Positions 25,079 through 33,413 of a DNA stretch of 64,000 nt are shown in pieces; positions within the stretch are counted from its first letter, which is position 1, and the number at the start of each line of letters is the position of its first letter. This stretch comes from Bradyrhizobium sp. ISRA430. Its GTDB lineage: Bacteria > Pseudomonadota > Alphaproteobacteria > Rhizobiales > Xanthobacteraceae. Position numbers and translations under genes: made by a program. The notes under the pieces were generated by a model, which was given only the letters and a program-made list of their open reading frames with translations, did no database searches and was not told the DNA's origin. The stretch lies in NCBI RefSeq assembly GCF_029909975.1, contig NZ_CP094516.1, positions 2,232,001 to 2,296,000 of the forward strand, written 5' to 3'.

Positions 25079-26500
25079 ATGGTCCGCCATCTTCCCACGC
25101 TCTCGATCGCGATGTCGATGACGTCGCTGGCGCTGTTCCTGGTGCAGCCGGCCTCGGCGGAAACCGTCACGCTCGGCATCGGAACGCAGGACACCACGAC
25201 CAACACGGTGACCGCTGGCGTCGTCATCCGGCAGCTCCATCTCCTCGAAAAATACCTGCCGAGAGATGGCAAATACGCCAACATTAAGTTCGAGCTGGAG
25301 TGGCAGAACTTCACGTCCGGTCCGCCCGTCACTAATGCGATGATGGCGAACAAGCTTCAGATCGGCATGATGGGCGACTATCCGCTGATCGTGAACGGAT
25401 TCACGTTCGACAGTAATCCCGAGAGCAAGAGTCGACTGATCGGGGTCGCCGCCTATAGCCTCTCCGGCTCGGGCAACGGCATCGTCGTCCACAAGGACTC
25501 GCCCTACTACGATCTCGCCGATCTCAAGGGCAAGCTCGTCAGCGTGCCCTTCGGCTCCGCCGCGCACGGCATGGTGCTGAAGGCGATGCAGGACCGCGGC
25601 TATCCGTCCGATTTCTTCCAGCTCGTCAGCCAGAGCCCGGAGGTCGGATCGACCAATCTCCAGGAGAAGAAGATCGACGCCCATGCCGACTTCGTCCCCT
25701 TCGCCGAGCTGCTGCCCTTCCGCGGCTTCGCGCGAAAAATCTTCGACGGTGTCGAGACCAACCTGCCGACCTTCCACGGCATCGTGGTCCGCACCGACTT
25801 CGCCGAGAAATATCCAGAGGTCGTCGTCGCCTACATGAAGGCGCTGATCGCCGCCAACCAGTGGCTGCGCGACGACCCGAAGCTCGCCGCCGAGAAGATA
25901 CAGGAATGGACCGGCATCAACAAGGAAGTCGTCTACATCTTCCTCGGCCCCGGCGGCAACATGATCACCGATCCCACGATCAAGCCGGCGCTGATCGATG
26001 CAGCGACGACCGATGTCAAGGTGCTTCAAAACCTCGGCCGCATGAAGGAGTTCGATCCGAAGACATGGGTCGACGACTCCTACCTCCGCAAGGCTTATGT
26101 CGAGATGAAGCTGGACTACGACGCGCAGCTTGGCAGCACCAAGAACTACGAGATCTCCGGCGAGGACAGCTTTTGCAAGAAGCCGATCGCCGATCCGCGC
26201 AAGGCCGGCGAGGTCTGGGTCGACGACGTCGGCATCGTGCCGTTCGCATCCGCGGCCTGCACGCTCGGCGCCTATGCCGATTACAAGGCGAAGGGAAGGA
26301 AGATCAACGTCGCCTACGTCTTCGACACCACGCGCGGCATCAAGCTGTTCGCCGACCAGGCCTTCTTCGCGGTCGGCAGTGGCGACGTCGCGCCTTTCCT
26401 GCTGAAGAAGGACGCCGAGGCCTACGCGGCCAAGATCGGCGGCAGGGTGCTCGGCTTCGATGACGCGGTGAAGGCGGCGGTTGGCGGAGGCAAGACGTGA
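25079..26500 (+). CDS. ABC importer substrate-binding protein with NosL-like C-terminal domain
   Basis: 473 residues. Three in-frame ATGs (25067, 25073, 25079) occur; the last has GAGG six bases upstream and gives a clean signal peptide (MVRHLPTLSIAMSM...PASA). Residues ~27-340 form a periplasmic fold of the nitrate/sulfonate/taurine type (IGMMGDYPLIVNGF, VHKDSPYYDLADLKGK). Residues ~355-470 are extra for that family and read like NosL, a periplasmic copper-binding accessory of N2O reductase: FCKKPIADPRKAG, YVFDTTRGI, FADQAFFAVGSGDV, KKDAEAYAAKIGGRVLGFDD. The stop overlaps the permease GTG start. Substrate unknown; the NosL match is by eye and needs a profile search. Confidence 0.85.
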   Translation: MVRHLPTLSIAMSMTSLALFLVQPASAETVTLGIGTQDTTTNTVTAGVVIRQLHLLEKYLPRDGKYANIKFELEWQNFTSGPPVTNAMMANKLQIGMMGDYPLIVNGFTFDSNPESKSRLIGVAAYSLSGSGNGIVVHKDSPYYDLADLKGKLVSVPFGSAAHGMVLKAMQDRGYPSDFFQLVSQSPEVGSTNLQEKKIDAHADFVPFAELLPFRGFARKIFDGVETNLPTFHGIVVRTDFAEKYPEVVVAYMKALIAANQWLRDDPKLAAEKIQEWTGINKEVVYIFLGPGGNMITDPTIKPALIDAATTDVKVLQNLGRMKEFDPKTWVDDSYLRKAYVEMKLDYDAQLGSTKNYEISGEDSFCKKPIADPRKAGEVWVDDVGIVPFASAACTLGAYADYKAKGRKINVAYVFDTTRGIKLFADQAFFAVGSGDVAPFLLKKDAEAYAAKIGGRVLGFDDAVKAAVGGGKT

Positions 26501-27408
26501 GCAGTCCCGCCTTCCTCAGACATCCCGAGGACAGCATGCCCGCAGCTCCAGCGATCGCAGAGGCGGACGCCTTGCCCGCCGCTCCGCCCGTAGCACCACC
26601 TTCCTTCGGCGCGCTGGCCGCGCGCTGGTACCGACTCAACCGGGACCGCCTGCGCGCGACCGCGCTCGGCATCGTCTCGCTGGTCGCGTTCCTCCTGGTC
26701 TGGCACCTGCTCACGACCTACCGCGTCGTATTCTTCGTGCGCTTCACCAACGTGCCCTCGCCGCTCGCGGTCTATGCGAGCTTCACCAAGGCGATCCACG
26801 ATCCAAAATTTCTGATGCACATCCTCTTGAGCTGCCGGCGCATCTTCATCGGCTTCTCGTTAGCAGCCATCGTTGGCGTGCCGCTCGGGCTGATCATGGG
26901 CCGCTTCAAGCTGGTGCATGAGGTGATCTTTCCGGTGACGGAGGTGTTGCGGCCGATCCCGGCGATCGCCTGGGTGCCGATGGCGATCATGCTGTGGCCG
27001 ACCAACGAGCAGAGCATCGTCTTCATCACTTTCCTGGGTTCATTCTTCCCGATCCTGGTCAACACGCTGCATGGCATGTCGCTGGTCGATCCCGTGTTGG
27101 TGCGGGCCGCGCAATGTCTCGGCGCGCGCGAGCGCTCCATCTTCCGTGAGGTCTATTTTCCGGCATCCTTGCCGCATATCTTCACCGGCCTCACCATCGG
27201 TATGGGGGTGGTAGCCTGGGTGTCGCTTATCGCGGCCGAGATGATCTCGGGGCAGTACGGCATCGGCTACTTCACCTGGGAAGCTTATTCGCTGGTCCAA
27301 TATGCCGACATCGCGCTCGGCATGATCGCGATCGGCGTGCTCGGCCTCGGATCGAGCCTGTTGATCCGCAGCGCGGGTCACCTCGTGATGCCATGGAGAT
27401 CGACATGA
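26497..27408 (+). CDS. ABC transporter permease, SsuC/TauC/NrtB family
   Basis: 303 residues from GTG 26497, which overlaps the preceding stop (GTGA). After a ~45-residue cytoplasmic N-terminus rich in Ala/Pro come about six membrane helices. The inner-membrane loop carries the EAA-type motif in FREVYFPASLPHIFTGLTIG. GVPLGLIMGRFKLVHEVIFPVTEVLRPIPAIAWVP is characteristic of the taurine/sulfonate/nitrate permeases once read in pieces. It couples to the ATPase that overlaps its end. The family alone cannot tell sulfonate, nitrate or other anions apart. Confidence 0.9.
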   Translation: MSSPAFLRHPEDSMPAAPAIAEADALPAAPPVAPPSFGALAARWYRLNRDRLRATALGIVSLVAFLLVWHLLTTYRVVFFVRFTNVPSPLAVYASFTKAIHDPKFLMHILLSCRRIFIGFSLAAIVGVPLGLIMGRFKLVHEVIFPVTEVLRPIPAIAWVPMAIMLWPTNEQSIVFITFLGSFFPILVNTLHGMSLVDPVLVRAAQCLGARERSIFREVYFPASLPHIFTGLTIGMGVVAWVSLIAAEMISGQYGIGYFTWEAYSLVQYADIALGMIAIGVLGLGSSLLIRSAGHLVMPWRST

Positions 27409-28277
27409 GCGAGATCGCGACCAGCACACCGAAGGGGCACATCGAGGTCAAGGGCTTCTCGCTGAGCTATGAGACCATCGATGGCTCGGTCCAGGCCGTC
27501 ACCGACACCCACATCCACGTGAAGCCGGGCGAGTTCGTCTCGATCGTCGGGCCGTCGGGCTGCGGCAAGTCCACCTTTCTGAATGCGGTGGCCGGCTTTC
27601 TCAAGCCCACCACCGGCACCATTACGGTCGACGGCGAGCGCGTCAGCGGCCCCAGCGCCGAACGCGGCATGGTGTTCCAGCAATATTCGCTGTTTCCCTG
27701 GAAGACGGTGCGGGAGAACGTCGAGTTCGGCCTGAAGATGCGCGGCATGGCGCGTTCGCAGCGCGAACGCGCCGCGCGCACCCTGCTCGGGCTTGCCGGG
27801 CTCGAGGCCTTCGAGAAGCACTATCCGGAAAAGCTCTCCGGCGGCATGAAGCAGCGTGTCGGAATCGTCCGCGCACTCGCTACCGGGCCGAAGGTGCTGC
27901 TGCTGGACGAACCCTTCGGCGCGCTCGACGCGCAGACGCGCGTCATCATGCAGCAGATCCTCACCAACATGTGGCAGCGGCTGAAGATCTCGGTGCTGTT
28001 CGTCACCCACGATATCGACGAAGCGATCTTCCTGTCCGACCGGGTCTACTGCATGACCGCGCGCCCCGGCTCGATCAAGGCGGAAATTCCCATTCCGCTC
28101 GAGCGGCCGCGCCAGCAATCGATGATGATGTCGTCGGAATTCCTCGCGCTGCGCCGCGGGCTGATGTCACTGATCCGCGAGGAGAGCCTGAAGGCGATGG
28201 GCGGCGAGATCAACGATCTGGGCATGCAGGGCCTCAACATCGAGCTGCACGGCCATTCGCTGGCGGATGTGATCTGA
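27405..28277 (+). CDS. ABC transporter ATP-binding protein, SsuB/TauB/NrtD family
   Basis: 290 residues from ATG 27405 (ATGA overlap with the permease stop); an ATG at 27393 is possible but would overlap more. Walker A GPSGCGKST, the Q-loop in QQYSLFPWKTV, the signature LSGGMKQRV and Walker B VLLLDEPFGALD are all intact. A C-terminal extension of about 40 residues follows the usual core. It powers the importer; the operon ends here, followed by an intergenic repeat. Confidence 0.93.
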   Translation: MSEIATSTPKGHIEVKGFSLSYETIDGSVQAVTDTHIHVKPGEFVSIVGPSGCGKSTFLNAVAGFLKPTTGTITVDGERVSGPSAERGMVFQQYSLFPWKTVRENVEFGLKMRGMARSQRERAARTLLGLAGLEAFEKHYPEKLSGGMKQRVGIVRALATGPKVLLLDEPFGALDAQTRVIMQQILTNMWQRLKISVLFVTHDIDEAIFLSDRVYCMTARPGSIKAEIPIPLERPRQQSMMMSSEFLALRRGLMSLIREESLKAMGGEINDLGMQGLNIELHGHSLADVI

Positions 28278-28280
28278 TTC

Positions 28281-28365
28281 ACCTCTCCCGCTCGCGGGGA
28301 GAGCTCGGTCACTGCCCTCGAGGAGCCCCCTCACCCCACCCTCACCCCGCAAGCGGGGCGAGGGA
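28281..28365. repeat. Intergenic repeat, CCCTCACCCC/CCCCGCAAGCGGGG type
   Basis: Contains CTCCCGCTCGCGGGGAGAG and CACCCCGCAAGCGGGGCGAG hairpins separated by CCCCCTCACCCC. It lies between the convergent importer ATPase and yeiH-like genes and could also terminate transcription. Related to the copies at 18113 and 57610-57764. Confidence 0.7.
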
Positions 28366-28384
28366 GTGCGCGAGCAACCGTCGC

Positions 28385-29443
28385 TTACTTGAACCAGTGC
28401 ACCAGGGTGATGCTGATGCCCAGCAGCAGCATCAGCGACAGCGTCACGGCCGCCGTCACCCGGCCACCGACATTGGCGAGCACGCGCACGTCGACGCCGA
28501 GGCCGAGGGCGGCCATGGACACCACGGTGAGAAAGCTCGTGATCTTCGTCACCGGTCCCACCACCGTCACAGGCACGATCTCCAGCGAGCGCAAGGTGGC
28601 GAGCGCAAGGAAGCCGAGGATGAACCAGGGGACGAGGCGGAAGAAGCCGACATTGGTCTTCTTGGCGCCACTCTGCCAGCGCGAGGCAACGAGCGACAAG
28701 CCGACGACGACCGGCCCCAGCATCAGGACGCGCATCAGCTTGACCAGCGTGCCGATCTGCGTGCTGACGAGACCGGCCGGCACCGTTGCCGCCAGCACCT
28801 GCGGCACGGCATAAACGGTCAGGCCTGCGAGTATGCCGTATTGCGTGGCGGACAACTGCAGCAGCGGAATCAGCAGCGGCAGGCCCAGCACCATCATCAC
28901 GCCGAGGATCGCGGTGAAAGAGATCGAGGATGCGATCTCGTCATTGTTGGCGCCGATGATCGGCGCCACGGCCGCGATCGCCGAATTGCCGCAGATCGAG
29001 TTGCCGCAGGCGATCAGGATCGACAGCCGCGTCGACAGGCCGAGCAGACGGCTGAGGCCGAAGGAGACGCAGAGCGCGACCACGACGACCGCCGCGATCG
29101 ATGCCAGCAGCGCGATGCCGGAGGCCGCAATCGCGGCAAAGCTGATGGAGGCCCCGAGCAGCATCACCGCGACTTCCAGGAGCTGCTTGGCACTGAAGGC
29201 GATGCCAGCCTGCCAGCGCGGCGCGGGCTTCCAGAAGCTGCGCACGGCCATGCCGAGCAGGATCGCCATCACCAGCGCCTCGACATAGGGATGCTCGAAG
29301 AGTCCCAGTTCCGCCCGTTCGAGCAGAGCCGAGAGGCCGGCCAGGGCGATGCAGAGAAGGATGCCGGGAATCAGCGCGAGGATGCGGCTTGCGGCGGTCG
29401 TTGGCTTGGCGTCGGCCGGGCTGGATGCTTGATTCTGCGACAC
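28385..29443 (-). CDS. YeiH-family putative sulfate exporter
   Basis: 352 residues with about ten membrane helices, in the PSE/UPF0324 (YeiH) family. Key stretches are LEVAVMLLGASISFAAI, IACGNSICGNSAIAAVAP and the C-terminal GLGVDVRVLANVGGR. Some relatives sit in organosulfonate degradation clusters and are thought to export sulfate or sulfite; most are uncharacterised. It is convergent with the NosL-tagged importer operon, 107 bases away, so a link through sulfur is possible but unproven. Confidence 0.85.
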   Translation of the reverse strand: MSQNQASSPADAKPTTAASRILALIPGILLCIALAGLSALLERAELGLFEHPYVEALVMAILLGMAVRSFWKPAPRWQAGIAFSAKQLLEVAVMLLGASISFAAIAASGIALLASIAAVVVVALCVSFGLSRLLGLSTRLSILIACGNSICGNSAIAAVAPIIGANNDEIASSISFTAILGVMMVLGLPLLIPLLQLSATQYGILAGLTVYAVPQVLAATVPAGLVSTQIGTLVKLMRVLMLGPVVVGLSLVASRWQSGAKKTNVGFFRLVPWFILGFLALATLRSLEIVPVTVVGPVTKITSFLTVVSMAALGLGVDVRVLANVGGRVTAAVTLSLMLLLGISITLVHWFK

Positions 29444-29550
29444 AAATCTCTCCCAGAGGGGAAGGATTTATACGCAGGGCCACTCGATAGGGGAATAAGT
29501 TTTCGACATATCAGGGCCCAGGGAAGTTCTGTCCTCAGGCCGTGACAGCC

Positions 29551-29769
29551 TCAGAAGATCAGGCTCTTGGCGAGCGAGGCCACGCGGCTGAAGCCGTCAT
29601 AGACGCCGGGCTCGAAGAAGGCCGCGCGCGCGAACACGATCGCCGCGACCAGCGACCAGAACAGGCCTGTGCCGGCCCGCAACAGGTATTTGGACGCGCG
29701 CGACTGTGGCTGGGCATCCGTCGCGGACACCAAGCGCTCGCCGAAGGGTTCAAATCCACCGCGTTCCAT
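29551..29769 (-). CDS. Small hypothetical membrane protein
   Basis: 72 residues from ATG 29767-29769 (MERGGFEPFGERLVSA). A single hydrophobic segment lies at about residues 32-50 (GTGLFWSLVAAIVFARAAFF), with a basic stretch before it. No good ribosome site is visible. A degraded version of the shared motif (TCACTAATTG on the minus strand, 29796-29787) lies about 20 bases upstream. I do not recognise the family; the composition looks coding, but the gene is uncertain. Confidence 0.4.
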   Translation of the reverse strand: MERGGFEPFGERLVSATDAQPQSRASKYLLRAGTGLFWSLVAAIVFARAAFFEPGVYDGFSRVASLAKSLIF

Positions 29770-29850
29770 GGCTGGGCACAATCCATCAATTAGTGACGGA
29801 AATGTCGTCGTTTCCGGCCCAAACGGCAATGGAAGCGATTGGCTTTTTTG

Positions 29851-29864
29851 TCCCTCGCGAGGGA
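29851..29864. repeat. Perfect palindrome TCCCTCGCGAGGGA
   Basis: A 14-bp self-complementary sequence between the livF-like stop (29936) and the small gene at 29769. It could be an operator or part of a terminator; a T-run lies on its plus-strand left side, the wrong side for a minus-strand terminator. Confidence 0.35.
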
Positions 29865-29935
29865 AACTCCTTTCGCCGCGACTGGGCGCCGCGATAGTTT
29901 TCTTCTTCAAGCGGCTTGGGTCCGGGATAGCCGGG

Positions 29936-30649
29936 CTAGAGCGCCAGGTAGCGGCGCCGGATCGCCTCGTTCGCCTTGAGATCCTCGATCCCGGCAGCAT
30001 AGACGATCTGACCCTTGTCGATCACCGTGGCATGGCTCGCCAGCCCCAGGCAGAAATGCATGTTCTGCTCGGCAATCAGCACCGTCGACCCGATGCTGCG
30101 AAGCTGCCGCAACAATTCGCCGATGCGCTGCACGATGATCGGCGCAAGTCCCTCGCTCGGCTCGTCCAGCAGCAGCAGCGCCGGATTGCCCATCAGCGTG
30201 CGTGCGATCGCTAGCATTTGCTGCTCGCCGCCCGAAAGCCGCCCGGCGATGCGATTGCGCAAGGGCTCCAGCAGCGGGAAGACCTCGTAGATGCGCTTGA
30301 TCGGCCATTCGTCCTGGCCGTCAGGCCCGCGCTTCTTGCCGATGACGAGATTGTCCTCGACCGTGTGCTCCGGGAAGATCTGGCGATCCTCGGGCACGAA
30401 GCCGAGACCGGCGCGCGCGATCACGTGCGGCTTGAGGCCGGAGATCACCGCGCCGCGTAGGCTGACCTTGCCGCGCCGCGGCGGCGCCAGCCCCATGATC
30501 GCCTTCATGGTCGTCGACTTGCCCGCGCCGTTGCGGCCGAGCAGTGCCATGGTCTCGCCCTGCCGCACCGACAGGCCGACGCCGAACAGGATCTGGCTCG
30601 TGCCATAGTAGACGTCGAGATCGGCGACTTCGATGACGGCTTCGCTCAT
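29936..30649 (-). CDS. Branched-chain amino acid-type ABC transporter ATPase, LivF family
   Basis: 237 residues. Walker A GRNGAGKST, the signature LSGGEQQML and Walker B LLLLDEPSEGLAP are intact, and VDNLVIGKK-like EDNLVIGKKRG marks the LivF type. It overlaps the LivG-type gene by 4 bases (30646-30649) and closes the importer operon. HAAT importers carry amino acids but also aromatic acids and amides; the ligase and monooxygenase divergent from this operon suggest a non-amino-acid substrate. Confidence 0.92.
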   Translation of the reverse strand: MSEAVIEVADLDVYYGTSQILFGVGLSVRQGETMALLGRNGAGKSTTMKAIMGLAPPRRGKVSLRGAVISGLKPHVIARAGLGFVPEDRQIFPEHTVEDNLVIGKKRGPDGQDEWPIKRIYEVFPLLEPLRNRIAGRLSGGEQQMLAIARTLMGNPALLLLDEPSEGLAPIIVQRIGELLRQLRSIGSTVLIAEQNMHFCLGLASHATVIDKGQIVYAAGIEDLKANEAIRRRYLAL

Positions 30650-31401
30650 GCGGCGGCTCCCGCATGTTCGGTGCCGAGATAGGCGTCGATCACGGCGCTG
30701 TTGCTGCGAATCTCGTCGGGCGTGCCGGTAGCGAGGATGCGGCCATAGCAGAGCACGACGATCTTCGGCGCGATCTTGAACACGATGTCCATGTCGTGCT
30801 CGATGAACACGACTGTGATCTTCTGCGTCTCCCAGAGCTCGCGCACCTTGTCGATCATGCGCCAGCGCTCCTCCGGGCCCATGCCGGCGGTCGGCTCGTC
30901 CAGCAGCAGCACCTTCGGTTCGAGCACCAGCGCCAGCGCAATGTCGAGCAGCTTCTGGTCGCCGTGCGACAGCGCCGCCGCGGTGCGGTTGCGCTTGCCG
31001 GCGAGACCTAGCAGCTCCATCACGTGCTCGGCGCGATCGCGCGTCTCGGGCAATGGAAAGCGCTTGTGCAGCACCGCGGAGGTGCGCTGATCGGCACTGA
31101 CGGCGGCGAGCATGGTCTCCTGCACCGTGAGCGAGCGAAAGATGCTGGCGACCTGGAACGCGCGGCCGATGCCGTGACGAACAATCTCCGGCGGCGAGCG
31201 TCCGGCAAGGTCGACGCCATCGAGCAGCACTTGCCCCGCATCCGGCTTCAGCGCGCCGGTGATCAGGTTGAAGAAAGTGCTCTTGCCGGCGCCGTTCGGG
31301 CCTATCACGGCGGTCAGCGAGCCATCGGGGAAGTCAAGCGTGACGTCATTGGTCGCCTTCACGCCGCCAAAGGATTTTGCGAGGTTGCGGATCTCGAGCA
31401 T
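30646..31401 (-). CDS. Branched-chain amino acid-type ABC transporter ATPase, LivG family
   Basis: 251 residues from ATG 31399-31401, two bases after the LivM-type stop; the open frame continues upstream but only as a shadow of that gene. Walker A GPNGAGKST, a signature variant LSHGDQKLL (the LSHG form is usual in LivG) and LLLDEPTAGMGPEE are present. It pairs with the LivF-type ATPase on the LivH/LivM channel. Confidence 0.92.
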   Translation of the reverse strand: MLEIRNLAKSFGGVKATNDVTLDFPDGSLTAVIGPNGAGKSTFFNLITGALKPDAGQVLLDGVDLAGRSPPEIVRHGIGRAFQVASIFRSLTVQETMLAAVSADQRTSAVLHKRFPLPETRDRAEHVMELLGLAGKRNRTAAALSHGDQKLLDIALALVLEPKVLLLDEPTAGMGPEERWRMIDKVRELWETQKITVVFIEHDMDIVFKIAPKIVVLCYGRILATGTPDEIRSNSAVIDAYLGTEHAGAAA

Positions 31402-31403
31402 TG

Positions 31404-32426
31404 CTAGCGCCCCTCGCCTGCCTCGCGCCGATGCGCGAACCATTCGGCGACGAAATCCAACAGGCCTTTGCGCAGCCCCAGCGCGAAGAACAAGATGACG
31501 ACGCCGAGCACGATGCCATGATACTCGGTGAATCGCGTCACGGTGTCGTTGAGCAGCAACAGCAGCACGGTGCCGACCATCGGGCCGAGGAAGGTCGAGA
31601 CGCCGCCGAGCATGTTGATGAAGATGCCCTCGCCCGAGATGGTCCAATAGGCGAATTCCGGATAGGCGCCGGAGACGAACAGCGCCATCACCATGCCGCC
31701 CGTCGACGCGAACAACGCCGCCAACACGAAGACGGTGAGCTTTGCGCGCCAGACGTCGATGCCGAGGAAGCTCGCGCGCGCGGCGTTGTCGCGGATCATG
31801 CGCAGCGTATAGCCGAACGGTGACTGCGCGATCTGGCGCATCGCGAGCAGGCCAAGGATCAGGAGCGCGCAGCTCGCGACGTAGAGATGGATCTGATTGG
31901 AGAGATCGACGCCGAGGAAGACGGGGCGCGGAATGCCGCCGCGCAGCCCCTGATCGCCGCCGGTGAAGGAGGCCCATGACAGGATGGTCGAATGGATCAG
32001 CATCTGGAAGGCCAGCGTCACGAAAGCGAAATAGATTTCCTTCAGCCGCACACAGATCGCGCCGATGATGGCGGCGACCACCGCCGTGATCGCCAGCATC
32101 GCGACGAAAGCGACCGGGATCGGCACGCCAAGCTTCTGCATGATGAGGCCAAAACTGTAGGCGCCCAGGCCGAAGAACATGCCGTGGCCAAATGAGATCA
32201 GACCGGTATAGCCAACCAGCAGATTGAGCGAGGTCGCAAACAACCCATAGGCCGAGCAGCGGATGACGAAATCGAGCAGCGCCTTGCTGCCGGTGAACAG
32301 CGGCAAGCTCGCCAGCACGGCGAACGCGATCAATGCAATCAGGATGTCGCGATAGCGTTGCCAAGCTGTGGTGACGCCGCGCGCCGGCACCAGCGTCTCC
32401 GCGCGTCCGGCCTCGAGCTCGGTCAT
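31404..32426 (-). CDS. Branched-chain amino acid-type ABC transporter permease, LivM family
   Basis: 340 residues with about nine membrane helices. LLVGYTGLISFGHGMFFGLGAY is the hallmark LivM segment, and RMIRDNAARASFLGIDVWRAKL is the conserved cytoplasmic coupling loop. The start overlaps the LivH-type stop by 4 bases. Confidence 0.92.
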   Translation of the reverse strand: MTELEAGRAETLVPARGVTTAWQRYRDILIALIAFAVLASLPLFTGSKALLDFVIRCSAYGLFATSLNLLVGYTGLISFGHGMFFGLGAYSFGLIMQKLGVPIPVAFVAMLAITAVVAAIIGAICVRLKEIYFAFVTLAFQMLIHSTILSWASFTGGDQGLRGGIPRPVFLGVDLSNQIHLYVASCALLILGLLAMRQIAQSPFGYTLRMIRDNAARASFLGIDVWRAKLTVFVLAALFASTGGMVMALFVSGAYPEFAYWTISGEGIFINMLGGVSTFLGPMVGTVLLLLLNDTVTRFTEYHGIVLGVVILFFALGLRKGLLDFVAEWFAHRREAGEGR

Positions 32427-33325
32427 GCCGCCTCCTTGCCGAACAGGCCGGTGGGCTTTGAAACCAGCACGATCACCATGAACAGGTACATCAGGCCTTC
32501 GGTGAACAAGGGAAAGCCGAGCGAGCCGAAGGAGCGGATCAGGCCCAGCAGCAACGCGCCGATCAGCGCGCCGAGGATCGAGCCCATGCCGCCGATCACG
32601 GTGACGATGAAGGATTCGATCAGCACCGAAAATCCCATACCCGGGGTCAGCGAGCGCACCGGCGCTGCAAGCGCGCCGGCAAGGCCCGCAAGCATGCCGC
32701 CGAGCGCGAACACGCCGCCATAGATCAGTCCGGTGTTGATGCCGAGCGCGGACACCATGCCGGGATTATGCGCGGCGGCCCGGATCACCTTGCCGATGCG
32801 GCTGCGCGACAGGCCCATGCCGAGCACGACGGCCGCGACGAGCGCGACGCCGATCAACAACAGATAGTAAGGCGGCACCACGCCGCCGGCGATGAACAGC
32901 GGCACCACCTGGAATGCCGCCGGCATGCCCATCGACTTGAATTCCGGTCCCCAGATGATGCGTACGACGTCGTCGAAGATCAGCACGAAGGCGTAGCAGA
33001 CGAGAAGCTGCATCAGCACGTCGGCGCCATAGACGCGGCTCATGAAGACACGCTCGAAGATCAGCCCGAGGATCGCGGTACCGGCTGCACCCGCGAGCAT
33101 CGCGAGCGCAAAGCTTCCGGTGAGCTGATAGGCCGTCATCGCGAAATAAGCGCCGAACATGTAGAAGGCGCCGTGGCTGAAATTGACGACCTTGAGCACC
33201 CCGAAGATCAGCGTCAGCCCGACCGCCACCAGAAACAGCAGCATGCCGATGATAAGGCCGCTGGTGGTCTGCGTCACCAGGCAGGCGGAACTGGAGAGGC
33301 AGCCGGCAAGCGCGTCGAGATCCAC
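32423..33325 (-). CDS. Branched-chain amino acid-type ABC transporter permease, LivH family
   Basis: 300 residues from a GTG start at 33323-33325. LivH-type features are LTLIFGVLKVVNFSHGAFYM near the N-terminus and RAAAHNPGMVSALGINTGLI as the coupling loop. About eight membrane helices. It lies 88 bases after the binding-protein gene and overlaps the LivM-type gene. Confidence 0.9.
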   Translation of the reverse strand: MDLDALAGCLSSSACLVTQTTSGLIIGMLLFLVAVGLTLIFGVLKVVNFSHGAFYMFGAYFAMTAYQLTGSFALAMLAGAAGTAILGLIFERVFMSRVYGADVLMQLLVCYAFVLIFDDVVRIIWGPEFKSMGMPAAFQVVPLFIAGGVVPPYYLLLIGVALVAAVVLGMGLSRSRIGKVIRAAAHNPGMVSALGINTGLIYGGVFALGGMLAGLAGALAAPVRSLTPGMGFSVLIESFIVTVIGGMGSILGALIGALLLGLIRSFGSLGFPLFTEGLMYLFMVIVLVSKPTGLFGKEAA

Positions 33326-33413
33326 GGGAGCACTTTCATTACGGCGCCGAGCCCGGCGCGGAAAACCAGACGAAGCCGGCGGAGACGGTCACCCGTCTCC
33401 GCCGCGCACACGA

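Noticed and set aside
30646..32364. 572-codon fusion of LivG with upstream sequence
   Set aside because: The upstream part is an out-of-frame reading of the LivM gene; the LivG start at 31401 follows the LivM stop directly.
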